A stretch of DNA of 64,000 bases from Stutzerimonas stutzeri (lineage in GTDB: Bacteria > Pseudomonadota > Gammaproteobacteria > Pseudomonadales > Pseudomonadaceae): assembly GCF_002909485.1 (NCBI RefSeq), contig NZ_PPXG01000012.1, positions 1-64,000 on the forward strand. The letters run 5' to 3'. The notes under the pieces were generated by a model that had not been told where the DNA came from, did no database searches, and saw only the letters and a program-made list of their open reading frames with translations. This document shows positions 1-9,370 of this stretch, in pieces. The first letter of the stretch is position 1. The number at the start of each line of letters is the position of its first letter. The position numbers were made by a program, and so were the translations under genes.

Positions 1-79
1 CCGAACTCAGTAGTGAAACGACGCATCGCCGATGGTAGTGTGGGGTTTCCCCATGTGAGAGTAGGTCATCGTCAAGCTC
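1..79 (+). rRNA. rrf: 5S ribosomal RNA, 3' part
   Basis: The first 79 bases match the 3' two-thirds of a Pseudomonas 5S rRNA, including the CGATGGTAGTGTGGGG core and the closing strand GTCAAGCT. The gene is cut by the left edge, so about 40 nt of its 5' end are missing. It is presumably the last gene of an rrn operon that lies to the left. The 3' boundary is judged by eye and may be off by a few bases. Confidence 0.9.
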
Positions 80-86
80 TTATCCC

Positions 87-126
87 AAACCCCCGATCGG
101 AGAAATCCGGTCGGGGGTTTGCTTTT
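87..126 (+). terminator. rrn operon terminator
   Basis: A hairpin with arms ACCCCCGATCGG and CCGGTCGGGGGT (one imperfect pair) is followed by a T-rich stretch directly after the 5S gene. This is the usual rho-independent end of an rrn operon. Confidence 0.85.
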
Positions 127-287
127 GGGCTCGATTTAGCAGAAGTACAGGAAAGTAGGCTGATGTGTGGGCGAATGAGCGTGCCTTCTAATCTACGGGC
201 GCGAAGTCTAGTACGCTCATTCATGCCCAGCTGACGGCTGCATCCCCGACTCGTTTAGAATGAGCGCTTTACTCGGATATTCTCCCC

Positions 288-944
288 ATGTCGGAATCGG
301 CTGCTACGCCAGAGCTTGATGAAATTCCGCTCGAGCAGCTGGTCGCCTGCCCCGAATGTGATTTGCTGATGCTCAAGCCGACGCTCAACCTCGGCGAGGT
401 TGCCGACTGTCCGCGTTGCGGTTGTGAGTTGTTTCGTTTACGGCATCGCATCGTCGGGCCTGGCTTGGCATTGGTGCTGGCCGCGCTACTGCTGTACTTC
501 CCTGCCAACTTTCTACCCATCATGCGCCTGAATCTGCTCGGCCGCGTAACTGACGATACGGTGTGGAGTGGAGTGTTGAGTCTGTACAACAGCGGCATGC
601 AAGGTGTTGCTATGGTGGTGTTTCTCTGCAGCATGGCCGTGCCGCTACTTAAGTTGCTGTGCCAGCTCGCCGTGTTGCTTTGCATTGCGTTCGGTCGAGC
701 AAAGCCCTTGGGCGTGCTGCTTTATCGGACGTATCACCATCTACGTGAATGGGGGATGCTGGAGGTATATCTGCTTGGCATTCTGGTTTCGATCATCAAG
801 CTCAGAGACATGGCCGAGCTGAGTCTTGGTATCGGCTTGGCATGCTTTGCCGGCCTGCTGGTCGTTCAGGTGTGGTTGGAGTTGGTAATGTCGCCGCATC
901 AGGTTTGGGAAGCCCTCTCGGAGCGTCGTGATGCGCGCTGCTGA
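288..944 (+). CDS. PqiA/LetA-like membrane protein, first half-unit
   Basis: This 218-residue inner-membrane protein belongs to the paraquat-inducible protein A family. These proteins work with periplasm-spanning MCE proteins, probably to move lipids between the two membranes. A zinc-ribbon-like region has Cys21, Cys24, Cys41 and Cys44. About four hydrophobic segments follow, the first near residues 55-78 with the family motif YFPANFLPIM. E. coli PqiA is about 420 aa with two such units in one chain; here each unit has its own gene. It overlaps the next gene by 14 bp, so the two are probably translationally coupled. Family assignment is firm; the lipid-transport role is inferred from E. coli PqiABC and LetAB. 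Confidence 0.88.
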   Translation: MSESAATPELDEIPLEQLVACPECDLLMLKPTLNLGEVADCPRCGCELFRLRHRIVGPGLALVLAALLLYFPANFLPIMRLNLLGRVTDDTVWSGVLSLYNSGMQGVAMVVFLCSMAVPLLKLLCQLAVLLCIAFGRAKPLGVLLYRTYHHLREWGMLEVYLLGILVSIIKLRDMAELSLGIGLACFAGLLVVQVWLELVMSPHQVWEALSERRDARC

Positions 945-1554
945 TGCCGGATTGATGGTTTGCCATGAGTGCCATCAGCTGAACCGAGCGAACGCAGTTC
1001 AGCGTCATCACCATTGCACCCGCTGCGGTGCTCGCGTGCATACGCGCCGGCCAAATAGCATCGTCCGAACCTGGGCGCTGCTGATTACCGCGGCACTGCT
1101 TTACCTGCCGGCCAATCTTCTGCCGATCATGACGGTACGCATGCTCGGTAGTGGTACGCCGGACACGATAATGTCCGGCGTTGTCACCCTGGCAAAGCAC
1201 GGAATGTTCCCTATTGCCGCAGTGGTGTTTATCGCCAGTATTCTGGTTCCCACATTCAAGCTGGTTGGGATTGCGATGTTGCTGTTCTCAGTACAGCGGC
1301 ATCACCCAATGTCGCCGCGCCAACGAATACTTGTTTTTCGATTCATCGAGTGGATTGGGCGATGGTCCATGCTCGACATATTTGTCATCGCCATTCTGGT
1401 GGCAATCGTCAATTTCGGCAGCCTTGCCAGCGTGGAAGCGGGCTTTGGCGCCGTTGCCTTCGCCAGCGTGGTGATACTGACCATGCTCGCCGCCATCACT
1501 TTCGACCCACGTCTTATCTGGGATAACACGGAATCCGGGGCCACGCATGACTGA
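931..1554 (+). CDS. PqiA/LetA-like membrane protein, second half-unit
   Basis: This is the second half-size PqiA-like protein, 207 aa. It repeats the layout of its neighbour: a ribbon with Cys11, Cys14, Cys29 and Cys32, then a transmembrane domain with the motif YLPANLLPIM. I chose ATG 931 over GTG 928 because the GGAG at 920-923 is better spaced from it. Its 3' end overlaps the MCE gene by 8 bp, so the three genes form one tightly coupled operon. Together with the upstream gene it should supply the two halves that E. coli PqiA or LetA has in a single polypeptide. Confidence 0.87.
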   Translation: MRAADAGLMVCHECHQLNRANAVQRHHHCTRCGARVHTRRPNSIVRTWALLITAALLYLPANLLPIMTVRMLGSGTPDTIMSGVVTLAKHGMFPIAAVVFIASILVPTFKLVGIAMLLFSVQRHHPMSPRQRILVFRFIEWIGRWSMLDIFVIAILVAIVNFGSLASVEAGFGAVAFASVVILTMLAAITFDPRLIWDNTESGATHD

Positions 1555-3856
1555 CCTGCCACAAGCCAATACTCGTCCCGCTTCCAGTTGGTCTGCCATC
1601 TGGATACTGCCGCTGATCGCACTGGCGATCGGCGCGTGGTTGGCTTGGGAAGCCTATAGCGAGCGGGGCATCCACATCGAGGTGGTCTTCGAAAGTGCCG
1701 AGGGTATCGAGATCGGCAAGACGTCGGTGCTCTACAAGGGCATGACGATTGGTGTCGTGAGAGATCTGCGGCTTGGCGATGATGAACGTCGACAGGTAGT
1801 AGTCGCCGAAATCGAAATGAACAAGGATGTCGATGGCTACCTGCGCAGCGGCACGCGCTTCTGGCTGGTCAAGCCCAGTGTGACCTTGGCTGGAATTACC
1901 GGCCTGGAGACCCTTGTGTCTGGCAACTACATCGGTATCAGCCCTGCCGAAGGGGAGGAAACCCGGCGTTTCGTTGCGCTGGCGGAAGAGCCGCCCATGT
2001 CCGACACCCGTATCGGCCTGCATCTTACGCTAAAGGCCGAGCGGCTCGGCTCGTTGAACCGTGGTAGCCCAGTGTTCTACCGGCAGATCCAGGTAGGCCA
2101 GGTGAAGAACTATGTGTTGGCCGAAGACGACAGCACGGTGGAAGTGCAACTGTATATCCAGCCGGAATACGCACATCTGGTGCGTAAGCACACCCGTTTC
2201 TGGAACGCCAGCGGCGTTACCGTGGATGCTGGGCTGACCGGGGTGAAATTTCGTACGGAATCGCTGGCCAGCATCGTGGCCGGGGGCATTGCCTTTGCCA
2301 CGCCAGCTCACCGGCAAGACAGTCCGGCGACCGATCCGAGCATTCCGTTCAGGCTTTACGAGGATTTCGATGCGGCTCAGGCGGGTATAAAAACGCTCGT
2401 TGCGCTGCAGGACTTCGATGGGCTTCAGGCAGGCCGCACAACGGTGATCTACAAGGGCATGCAGGTCGGTTTGCTAAAGAAGCTGGATATCGATTCTGAC
2501 CTCAGTGGCGCACAGGCCGAGCTTTCCATTGACCCGCTGTTCGAGGACTATCTGGTCGAGGACACACAGTTCTGGGTGGTCAAACCATCGGTTTCGGTTG
2601 CCGGGATCTCGGGACTCGAGGCCTTGGTGCGCGGCAACTACATTTCCGTGCGCCCTGGAGAGAAGGGCGCGCAGGCTAGGCGCAACTTTGTTGCACGCGC
2701 CAAGGCACCGCCACTGGATATACGTTCGCCGGGCCTTCACCTGGTGCTGACCGCGGACAATCTCGGCTCGCTGGATGTCGGTAGTCCTGTGCTCTACCGC
2801 CAGGTGAGGGTTGGCTCCGTGCAAAGCTACCAGTTCTCCCGCGACCAGCAGCGGGTTGTGGTTGGCGTGCACATCGAGCAGCCCTACGCCGATCTGGTAA
2901 ACAGCTCGAGCCGGTTCTGGAATGCCAGTGGCATCTCCCTGTCCGGAGGGCTGTCCGGTATCGAGGTGCGTAGCGAGTCGCTGCAAAGCCTGCTGGCCGG
3001 TGGGATCGCATTCGAGACGCCGGATCCGCAAGCGGCGGCCACCAAAAAAGTGCCTCGGTTTGAACTGCACAAGGACAGGGACAGCGCGATACGGCGCGGT
3101 ACGTCGGTAGAGATTCGTCTGGATCGCGGCGATGGCTTGGCGGCCGGAACGCCGATCCGCTACAAGGGCCTGGACGTCGGTGAGGTCGATAGCGTGACGC
3201 TGAGCGACGACCTCGGGCACGTCGTGCTGCGCGCCCGGATAACCGCTGCAGAGTCTCGTATTGCCCGCGCGGGCACCCAGTTCTGGGTGGTACGGCCCGA
3301 GCTTGGCATCATGCGCACGGCCAATCTGGACACCCTGGTCAGCGGTCCCTACCTCGAGGTTGCTCCCGGCAGGCCGGGTGCTGCAGCCCAATCGCGTTTC
3401 GTGGGGCAGGAGCGTGAGCCGCAGAAGGCGGGAGAAGGACTCACCTTGGTACTCAGCGCGGCGCGGCTGGGGTCAATCAAACCGGGTAATGCAGTCACTT
3501 ACCGTGAGGTGAAAGTCGGCGAGGTGATCGGGTACGAGCTGGGCCAGACGGCAGACCGCGTGTTGATTCGCGTGCTTATCGAGCCACGCTACGCCGCGCT
3601 GGTGCACACCGGCAGCCGGTTCTGGGAAACCAGTGGCTTTGGTGTCGACTTCAGCCTGTTCAAGGGTGCCAGCCTACGTACCGATTCGCTGGAGTCGCTG
3701 ATCGAGGGCGGCGTTGCCTTTGCTACGCCTGATGGCGAACGCATGGGACAGCGCGCCTTGCCAGGACAGACCTTTGCCTTGTTCAAGGAGCCGCAGGAGG
3801 AGTGGTTTGACTGGGCGCCGAAGATCGAGCTGGGGCGAGCTGCCAGTGGCAAGTGA
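1547..3856 (+). CDS. MCE-domain lipid transport protein (PqiB/LetB-like)
   Basis: This 769-residue protein has one N-terminal transmembrane helix (about residues 15-35) and then a row of MCE (MlaD) domains. I count six repeats, alternating between the form [VI]YKGM..G.V (YKGMTIGVV, YKGMQVGLL, YKGLDVGEV) and the form FYRQIQVGQV (YRQIQVGQV, YRQVRVGSV, YREVKVGEV). E. coli PqiB has three MCE domains and LetB seven, so six is intermediate. Family knowledge says stacked MCE rings form a hydrophobic tunnel through the periplasm. The last gene of the pqi-like operon, it is followed by a strong terminator. A PqiC-like lipoprotein gene does not follow. Confidence 0.9.
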   Translation: MTDLPQANTRPASSWSAIWILPLIALAIGAWLAWEAYSERGIHIEVVFESAEGIEIGKTSVLYKGMTIGVVRDLRLGDDERRQVVVAEIEMNKDVDGYLRSGTRFWLVKPSVTLAGITGLETLVSGNYIGISPAEGEETRRFVALAEEPPMSDTRIGLHLTLKAERLGSLNRGSPVFYRQIQVGQVKNYVLAEDDSTVEVQLYIQPEYAHLVRKHTRFWNASGVTVDAGLTGVKFRTESLASIVAGGIAFATPAHRQDSPATDPSIPFRLYEDFDAAQAGIKTLVALQDFDGLQAGRTTVIYKGMQVGLLKKLDIDSDLSGAQAELSIDPLFEDYLVEDTQFWVVKPSVSVAGISGLEALVRGNYISVRPGEKGAQARRNFVARAKAPPLDIRSPGLHLVLTADNLGSLDVGSPVLYRQVRVGSVQSYQFSRDQQRVVVGVHIEQPYADLVNSSSRFWNASGISLSGGLSGIEVRSESLQSLLAGGIAFETPDPQAAATKKVPRFELHKDRDSAIRRGTSVEIRLDRGDGLAAGTPIRYKGLDVGEVDSVTLSDDLGHVVLRARITAAESRIARAGTQFWVVRPELGIMRTANLDTLVSGPYLEVAPGRPGAAAQSRFVGQEREPQKAGEGLTLVLSAARLGSIKPGNAVTYREVKVGEVIGYELGQTADRVLIRVLIEPRYAALVHTGSRFWETSGFGVDFSLFKGASLRTDSLESLIEGGVAFATPDGERMGQRALPGQTFALFKEPQEEWFDWAPKIELGRAASGK

Positions 3857-3920
3857 CGATCAATCCGGGACGGTATTGGTGGAATGAAGTCCACCCTACG
3901 GCGATAGCCGGATGTGTATG

Positions 3921-3947
3921 AAAAAGGGCCCCGCGGGGCCCTTTTTC
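3921..3947. terminator. bidirectional terminator
   Basis: AAAAAGGGCCCC, a two-base turn and GGGGCCCTTTTT form a near-perfect palindrome with A and T tracts on its two sides. It lies between the convergent MCE and mksB genes and can serve both. A half copy of the GTGGA...TCCACCCTACG repeat lies just before it (3879-3900). Confidence 0.9.
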
Positions 3948-3959
3948 GTTGCAGGGAGA

Positions 3960-6794
3960 TCAGGCCGGTTCTTCGGTCCGTTGGGCTGAAACAGTGTGCT
4001 CGCTGGCGGTTGGTTCGCGGCGGCTGATGTATTTCCAGTCCGCCTCGTCGATGTAGATGCCGGTCGGCCCGCTGCCGCCCTCCAGGTCGATGGCGACGTG
4101 CGCGGAGACCTGCGGCTTCACCGACGCGAGGATCGGCACGAAGCCCAGCTGCAGGCTGGTTTCGATCAGCGCCTGCTGGTTGCGCTCGTCGATGTCTGCC
4201 GCCTCGTCGAGGTAGTAGGGCAGGCGGATGCGCCCGGCCTGATCGCGGTCCATCAGGTGCAGCAACAGGTACATGTTGGTCAGCGCCTTGATGGTCATCG
4301 TGGTGCCGTTCGACGCCGCACCGTCGATGTCGGTGTGGATCACTGGCTGGCCGCCGACCTTGGTGATTTCGAATGCCAGCTCGAACAGGTCCTTCAAGCC
4401 CAGCTGGTTGTTGTTCGCCGCCACCAGCCGCGCCAGATACTCCTTGGCTTCCTCGTTCTTCGCGTCCTGTTCGGACGACTGGGACAGATCGAACACCGAC
4501 AGCGTCTCGCCTTCCTCGTACTGTCCGGCGCTGTGGATGATCTGGTCGATGTGCTTGAGCGCATCCTTGTTCGGCGCCAGCACGATGCGGAAGCTTGCCA
4601 GGTTGGAAACCTGGCGCTTGTTGATCTCGCGGTTGAACAGCGCCAGCTGGTGTTCCAAGCTCTCGTAGTCGCTGCGGATGTTGCGCAGCGTTCGGGCGAT
4701 GTCGGTGACCGCGGCGCGACGTGCCTTGGCCAGGGTCAGTGCCTCGTCCTGACGATGCGCGTAGGCGTTGACCAGCAGCTGCAGGCGGCGCTCGGGATCT
4801 TCCTCGCTGTCGAACTTGGCTACGCCCTTAAGTCGCACTTGCGCATACAGCGCCTCGATCTGGCCGTCGACGCGCTGCAGCGCCTGCCAGCTGTCCTGGT
4901 AGTCGTTGAGTAGCGGCAGCAGATTGTCCAGCGAGTCGTCCACCGGGTCCATGAACGGCGTGCCGAACGGCAGATTGGCCGGTAGCAGCTGGCGACGACG
5001 CAGGGCGTCTTCCAGCGTGCGCTCCTTGGCTTCCAGATCGGCCAGCTGACGACCGACCAGCTGCAGCTTGGCGGACAGGTGCTGCACGCGCTCGGCGAAG
5101 GCGTCACTGGTGCGCTTGAGTTCCTCCTGGGCGGCTTCGGCCTGGGCCAGCTGCTCCAGCTTTGCCGGCTCCTCGGCGGCCAGGGTTTGGCTGCGGCGGA
5201 AGTCTTCCAGCGCTTTCTGCGCATCCAGCACGGCCTGGTACAGCGCCTCGGCCTGGGCCTTGCTCGCGGCGCGGTCGACGGCCACCGCGTGCTGGGTCTT
5301 GAGCTGCTTGAGTTCGCGCTCCAGGCGATCCTTCTGGTCGCGCAGGGCGGCACGGTCGGCCAGAGCCTGCAGGGCCGGTGGCTCGATATGCGAGAGGTCG
5401 ATGGACAGGCCCGGCACCGAGAAGGTGTCGCCCTTGAAGCGATCAAGCACTGCTTCCACGGCCTTGACCCAGTCGTCGCTCTCGGCGGTGATGCCTTTCT
5501 CACCCAGGGGCAGGCTGAACAGCTGGCCATTGAACAGGCGCATCAGGCGGTCGACGTCGGCCTGGGAGAATTCCTCGCGCAGGCGCGAGTAGCTGTTGTT
5601 GTTGGCGTGGTCGAGCTGCTGCTTGACCGCCTTCAGGCGCTTTTCCAGGTCGCGCAGGCGTTCGTCGAGGTCCTCGCTGGAGAACTGGCGGGACTGCGCC
5701 AGCGCACCGGCCAGCTCGTCGTGTGCGTCCTTGGCGGCGAGCAGCTGCTGCTCCAGTACATGCGCGTCCTCGACCAGGGCAAAACGGTTCTTCAGCACCG
5801 CCAGCTCGCCGAGCCAGCGCTGGGCTTCGCTGATCTCGCGCTCCAGGCGCATCAGCTCGCCGGTGCTGCCGCGCTGCTCGTTCTGCAGGCCGTCCTGCTC
5901 GCCACGGTAGTGCTCGGCCTGGATCACCAGCTCTTCCTTGCGCGCATCGGCGTAGTCGTGCCAAGTGCCGAGCAGATTGTCGAGCAGCGGCGAGAGGCGA
6001 TGCAGCTTGCCGCGCAGCAGCTCGCGCTGGGCGACGCCGGCGGCCAGCGCTTCGACCAGTGGGCCGGCGGCCACCAGTGCCTGGTAGTCCTGCTCCATGC
6101 GGCGCACGTCGCGGAAGGCTTCTTCGGTGGCGGCGATGTAGTCGACGCTGCCCGAACGCAGGCTGTGCTCAAAGGCATCGAGGAACAGCTGCTTGAGCTT
6201 GGCCGCGGTGATCTCGCGCATGTGCAGCAGGTTGATGAACAGCGCACGGAAGGTCTTCAGGCTCTGCTCGCTGGTCGAGCGCAGCGGGATCAGCGTCATG
6301 TCCAGCGGAATCGAGGTGTGCCCGCCGACCAGCAGTCGGCGCAGCTCGTCCGGCTTGGCCTCGTAGGCCTTGATGCCGGCGCGTTCGAGGTTGGCGAACA
6401 GCTCGCGCTGGCGCAGGCAGGTGCCGTTCTGCTGGTAATGGTCGAGATCCAGCGAACCCTGGTAGACGAAGAACTGGTGGCCGAAGCCGCCGCCTGGGCC
6501 GCGACCGGCCACGCCGATCACATGCGGGCCGTGGGGCAGCATGACTTCGACGAGGATGTAGCTGGTGTCCGAGGCGAAGTAGAACTTGCGTGACTGCTCC
6601 AGGCTGTACTTGCCGAAGCTCATGTCCGACATGCGCGCCAGGATCGGGAACTGCAGCGCGTTGATCGAAGCGGACTTGCCGAGGTTGTTGGCGCCGTAGA
6701 CCGACAACGGGTTTTCCAACGGGAAGATGCCGAGGCTGTAGCCGGCGGTGTTCAGCAGGGCGAAGCGGCGAATGCCGTAGCGTTCCTGGCTCAT
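3960..6794 (-). CDS. mksB: MksB, SMC-like condensin ATPase
   Basis: This 944-residue protein is the SMC-like subunit of the MksBEF condensin, which organises and helps segregate the chromosome. The Walker A-like motif GANNLGKS is at residues 34-41. Long stretches of the middle read as heptad-rich coiled coil (about 230-420 and 490-600). A Walker B region YYLDEAADID starts near residue 860. It is much shorter than MukB (about 1480 aa), as expected for MksB. Its ATG overlaps the mksE stop by 4 bp, so it is the last gene of mksF-mksE-mksB. Pseudomonas aeruginosa has the same set at PA4684-PA4686. No mksG/jetD nuclease gene is adjacent, so this is the housekeeping rather than the Wadjet form. Confidence 0.92.
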   Translation of the reverse strand: MSQERYGIRRFALLNTAGYSLGIFPLENPLSVYGANNLGKSASINALQFPILARMSDMSFGKYSLEQSRKFYFASDTSYILVEVMLPHGPHVIGVAGRGPGGGFGHQFFVYQGSLDLDHYQQNGTCLRQRELFANLERAGIKAYEAKPDELRRLLVGGHTSIPLDMTLIPLRSTSEQSLKTFRALFINLLHMREITAAKLKQLFLDAFEHSLRSGSVDYIAATEEAFRDVRRMEQDYQALVAAGPLVEALAAGVAQRELLRGKLHRLSPLLDNLLGTWHDYADARKEELVIQAEHYRGEQDGLQNEQRGSTGELMRLEREISEAQRWLGELAVLKNRFALVEDAHVLEQQLLAAKDAHDELAGALAQSRQFSSEDLDERLRDLEKRLKAVKQQLDHANNNSYSRLREEFSQADVDRLMRLFNGQLFSLPLGEKGITAESDDWVKAVEAVLDRFKGDTFSVPGLSIDLSHIEPPALQALADRAALRDQKDRLERELKQLKTQHAVAVDRAASKAQAEALYQAVLDAQKALEDFRRSQTLAAEEPAKLEQLAQAEAAQEELKRTSDAFAERVQHLSAKLQLVGRQLADLEAKERTLEDALRRRQLLPANLPFGTPFMDPVDDSLDNLLPLLNDYQDSWQALQRVDGQIEALYAQVRLKGVAKFDSEEDPERRLQLLVNAYAHRQDEALTLAKARRAAVTDIARTLRNIRSDYESLEHQLALFNREINKRQVSNLASFRIVLAPNKDALKHIDQIIHSAGQYEEGETLSVFDLSQSSEQDAKNEEAKEYLARLVAANNNQLGLKDLFELAFEITKVGGQPVIHTDIDGAASNGTTMTIKALTNMYLLLHLMDRDQAGRIRLPYYLDEAADIDERNQQALIETSLQLGFVPILASVKPQVSAHVAIDLEGGSGPTGIYIDEADWKYISRREPTASEHTVSAQRTEEPA

Positions 6795-7492
6795 GCTTCA
6801 AGCTCCTTTTCTGCCGCGATGGCGCGGGCGAGGGCGGCTTCTTCGGACTCTTCGACGAGAGCTTCGTCCGGCTCTTCGATAAGAATGATGTCGTCCTCGC
6901 TGTCGTCTTCAGCGATCAGCTCCGGCGCTGGCAACGGCAGATCGCTGCTGTGCAGGCTGGCGGCCAGGTCGCGGTCCTGCTGTACCGACAGGCAGACGTC
7001 GAGAAAGCGGTGCATCGGTGGCAGGAAACGGTAGACGCCGTTGCTGTCCTCGGCGAAGCCCAGTTGCGTCAGGCGGCGAATGATCTTTTCTTCCAGCTCG
7101 TCCTGGGTGGTGACTTCGGCCTGCTGAAAGAGGTCGCGGTACTTGTCCAGAAGCGCGGGTAGTTCGTCGCGACCGAGGCTGCCACCGTCGAGCACGGCCA
7201 GCGGGTCGCGGCCCTGATCGGCGAGGTGTTCGACGAGGATGAAGGTGAACAGCGCCAGGCGCTGGGCGGTCTTGTTCACCTGCGCGCCCATCTGCTCGGG
7301 GACGAAGTAGTAGAAACCGCGCGGATCGCAGACCAGCTCGAAGCCGAGCGCCTTGAACAAGGCGCGGTACTGGTCCTGCAGGTTCGATAGTTGCGCGTAG
7401 GGCTCTGGCTCGCTGCGCGACAGGTGATAGCCCTTGAACAGCTCGCGGAAGATCGGCGCCAGCTGGGTCATTTCCTTGAGGTCGATGTTCAT
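6791..7492 (-). CDS. mksE: MksE condensin subunit
   Basis: This 233-residue protein is the KITE-type (MukE-like) partner that links the MksF kleisin to the MksB ATPase. The N-terminal two-thirds has winged-helix-like character (YFVPEQMG, LTQLGFAEDSNGVYRFLPPMHRFLDV). The C-terminal 35 residues are strongly acidic (EDDSEDDIILIEEPDE). Identification rests mainly on its position between mksF and mksB and on its length. Its start is followed, on the upstream side, by a 319-bp repeat-bearing gap before mksF, so mksE may have its own promoter. Confidence 0.87.
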   Translation of the reverse strand: MNIDLKEMTQLAPIFRELFKGYHLSRSEPEPYAQLSNLQDQYRALFKALGFELVCDPRGFYYFVPEQMGAQVNKTAQRLALFTFILVEHLADQGRDPLAVLDGGSLGRDELPALLDKYRDLFQQAEVTTQDELEEKIIRRLTQLGFAEDSNGVYRFLPPMHRFLDVCLSVQQDRDLAASLHSSDLPLPAPELIAEDDSEDDIILIEEPDEALVEESEEAALARAIAAEKELEA

Positions 7493-7811
7493 TCAGGTTG
7501 CTCGCTGGATCGTTGGGTAGAAATCAACAAGGTGATTTCCACAGCGTGATGTGATGGGCTTTGGCCTGTGTTGGTGCCTGCCCCTCACCCCAACCCTCTC
7601 CCCATAGGGGAGAGGGGGCTGTTGGTGCGGGGAGCGGAAAGCGACGTCAACCTGAGCCTTGCGATGGGCAGGCTGCGGGGCCTGGCTGCAATGCCGGATG
7701 TGAGCGCAGTATGGAAGACCGCCCCATGGAAAGCGGCGAAGCCTTTTCCACCTTTTCGATTCGGTGTGGCTGGAGGTGGACAAGCTGCGCGTTGTCCACC
7801 CTACGTAGGAA
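7493..7811. repeat. intergenic palindromic repeats between mksF and mksE
   Basis: This gap holds no convincing gene. At 7581-7616 lies a hairpin of the type CCCTCACCCCAACCCTCTCCCC / GGGGAGAGGG, which recurs as an inverted pair at 53773-53998. At about 7735-7806 lie degenerate copies of the TTTTCCACC...GTCCACCCTACG family seen in many gaps of this window. These are REP-like extragenic palindromes that entered an otherwise conserved operon. Confidence 0.75.
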
Positions 7812-9053
7812 TCAGCCATTGGCATTGGCCACCAGCGCAAAGGAACTGAGGCTGACGCGGTGCTCGCGGGTCAGATATTCGCGGCGCTCTAGCCGGTCGC
7901 GCTGGAAGCGGCTGTCGCGGGACAAGCGCGAAAACCAGTAGAGCAGCTCGTCGGTGGCGCCCTCGGGTTCCTGCTCCAGCAGCCAGGCCATCAGGTCCGG
8001 TAACGGCAGTGCCTGCTGGCAGCGCTCGATCATCTCCCGAGCGGTGCGGGGCGCGCGGTGCTGCTCGTTTTTGCGCTTGCCACTGGCCCTGGGAAATTGC
8101 GCCGGTTTCGGTTCGAATCGGGCCAGCGCGTAGACGTAAGCCTCTACCTGGCTGGCCGTGCCGAGGAAGGTGGTCTGTGGGCGGGTAAACAGCGGCAGCG
8201 AGGCCTGCGGTACGGCATCGAGGCCCTTCTTGCGGATCGCCGACAGCGCCAGCGCCGCGCCGCGGGTCACGGCGTTGTGCCGGCGGGCTTCTTCGCGCAG
8301 TGGCAGCAGCAATTCGCGCGCCTTGCGCAGGGTCAGCTGGGCAGTGGTCTGCATTTCCAGGATGCGCGCGTGGGTACGCACGAGCAGGTCGTCGTCCACC
8401 AGTTGGCCCAGGCGCTGCTGTTCGCCGAGCAACTTCATCAATACCTGCTCGACCCGGTGCACGCCCTGCTCGAAGGCGCCGTCGGCGGAGACCAGTTGAA
8501 TCATCGGCTCGACGTATTCGTCCCAGGTCGCCAGCACTTCGGCATAGCGCTGACGCAGTGGAATCTGCCGGTCGCTGGTCTTGGCCCGGTCGGCCACGGC
8601 GACCAGCGCCTGCTCGTCGTTATCGAGCTTCTTCAGTACATCGCGCACGCGCATATCGAGCAGGCGCAGCTGGCGGGCCAGGTCGTTGCCGTCGCGAATT
8701 TCGAATGCATCGAGGATATGCCCGGCCAGACGCTCCAGATGGCGCAGGTAGGCTTCGATCTCCAGGCATAGGCCGAGACGGTGCTCGCGGCGCAGGTAGG
8801 CGAGGAAGTCGTGGATCTGCGCGTTCAGCTCGAAGCGGTTGGGGCTCTTGGCCACCGGCACCAGGATATCCAGGCGGATCCACTGGTCGAGCAGGGCGGT
8901 AATGTCGGTGGGCGTGCCTTCGGGCAATTGCGCGGCGAGCTGATGACGAAGTTCGATCAGGCTCAGCGTGCCCGCATCGAAACGCTCGCACAGTGGCTCG
9001 AGCAACGTCCAGTGTTCGGCGAGGGCACGCAATACGCGCTTGGGTTCGATCAT
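7812..9053 (-). CDS. mksF: MksF, kleisin-like condensin subunit
   Basis: This 413-residue protein is the MukF-like kleisin of the Mks condensin. It would bridge MksB heads and dimerise through its N-terminal winged helix. I placed the start at 9053 (MIEPKRVLRALAEHW), where family-like sequence begins; the open frame continues 15 codons further upstream without recognisable sequence. The middle (about 90-280) is alpha-helical with leucine-rich spacing. It is the first gene of the mksFEB operon. Assignment depends on gene order and on similarity in character to P. aeruginosa PA4684. Confidence 0.87.
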   Translation of the reverse strand: MIEPKRVLRALAEHWTLLEPLCERFDAGTLSLIELRHQLAAQLPEGTPTDITALLDQWIRLDILVPVAKSPNRFELNAQIHDFLAYLRREHRLGLCLEIEAYLRHLERLAGHILDAFEIRDGNDLARQLRLLDMRVRDVLKKLDNDEQALVAVADRAKTSDRQIPLRQRYAEVLATWDEYVEPMIQLVSADGAFEQGVHRVEQVLMKLLGEQQRLGQLVDDDLLVRTHARILEMQTTAQLTLRKARELLLPLREEARRHNAVTRGAALALSAIRKKGLDAVPQASLPLFTRPQTTFLGTASQVEAYVYALARFEPKPAQFPRASGKRKNEQHRAPRTAREMIERCQQALPLPDLMAWLLEQEPEGATDELLYWFSRLSRDSRFQRDRLERREYLTREHRVSLSSFALVANANG

Positions 9054-9370
9054 CGAGGCGCCAGTCCAGCCAGTAAAAAAGCGCGAATTGTACTGCATTG
9101 ACGCCCAAGTGAAGGCTCGCCGGATAATCGGAAGCGCCTGAATGGCAGGTCAGGCAATCGGCAGCGCAATTCACCTGAACGTCATTGCGCGTGGGTTAGC
9201 CTGTCTAGCATCGGCTATTGCGGCGGTATCGATACTGCCGAATGTCCTGAATGATGACGAAGTGTTGAAAATCTATTCCGATATGCGTCGGTAATCGGCA
9301 CAATTCGCGGCTTTTGCAAACGGGGAGCTGCCGGCTCCTGTCCGGCGAAAACCCTTGGGGGCACGTACAC
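9054..9370. other. divergent intergenic region mksF / nspC
   Basis: This gap separates the divergent mksF and nspC genes and should hold both promoters. I see no convincing gene, repeat or strong -35/-10 pair in it. Confidence 0.5.

Noticed and set aside
5079..6593. 504-codon open frame antisense to mksB
   Set aside because: It is a GC-bias shadow of a well-identified gene, with low-complexity Leu/Ala/Gly composition and no family signature.
3960..9053. Wadjet plasmid-defence system
   Set aside because: mksF, mksE and mksB are present but no JetD/MksG nuclease gene is adjacent; this arrangement is the chromosomal condensin.
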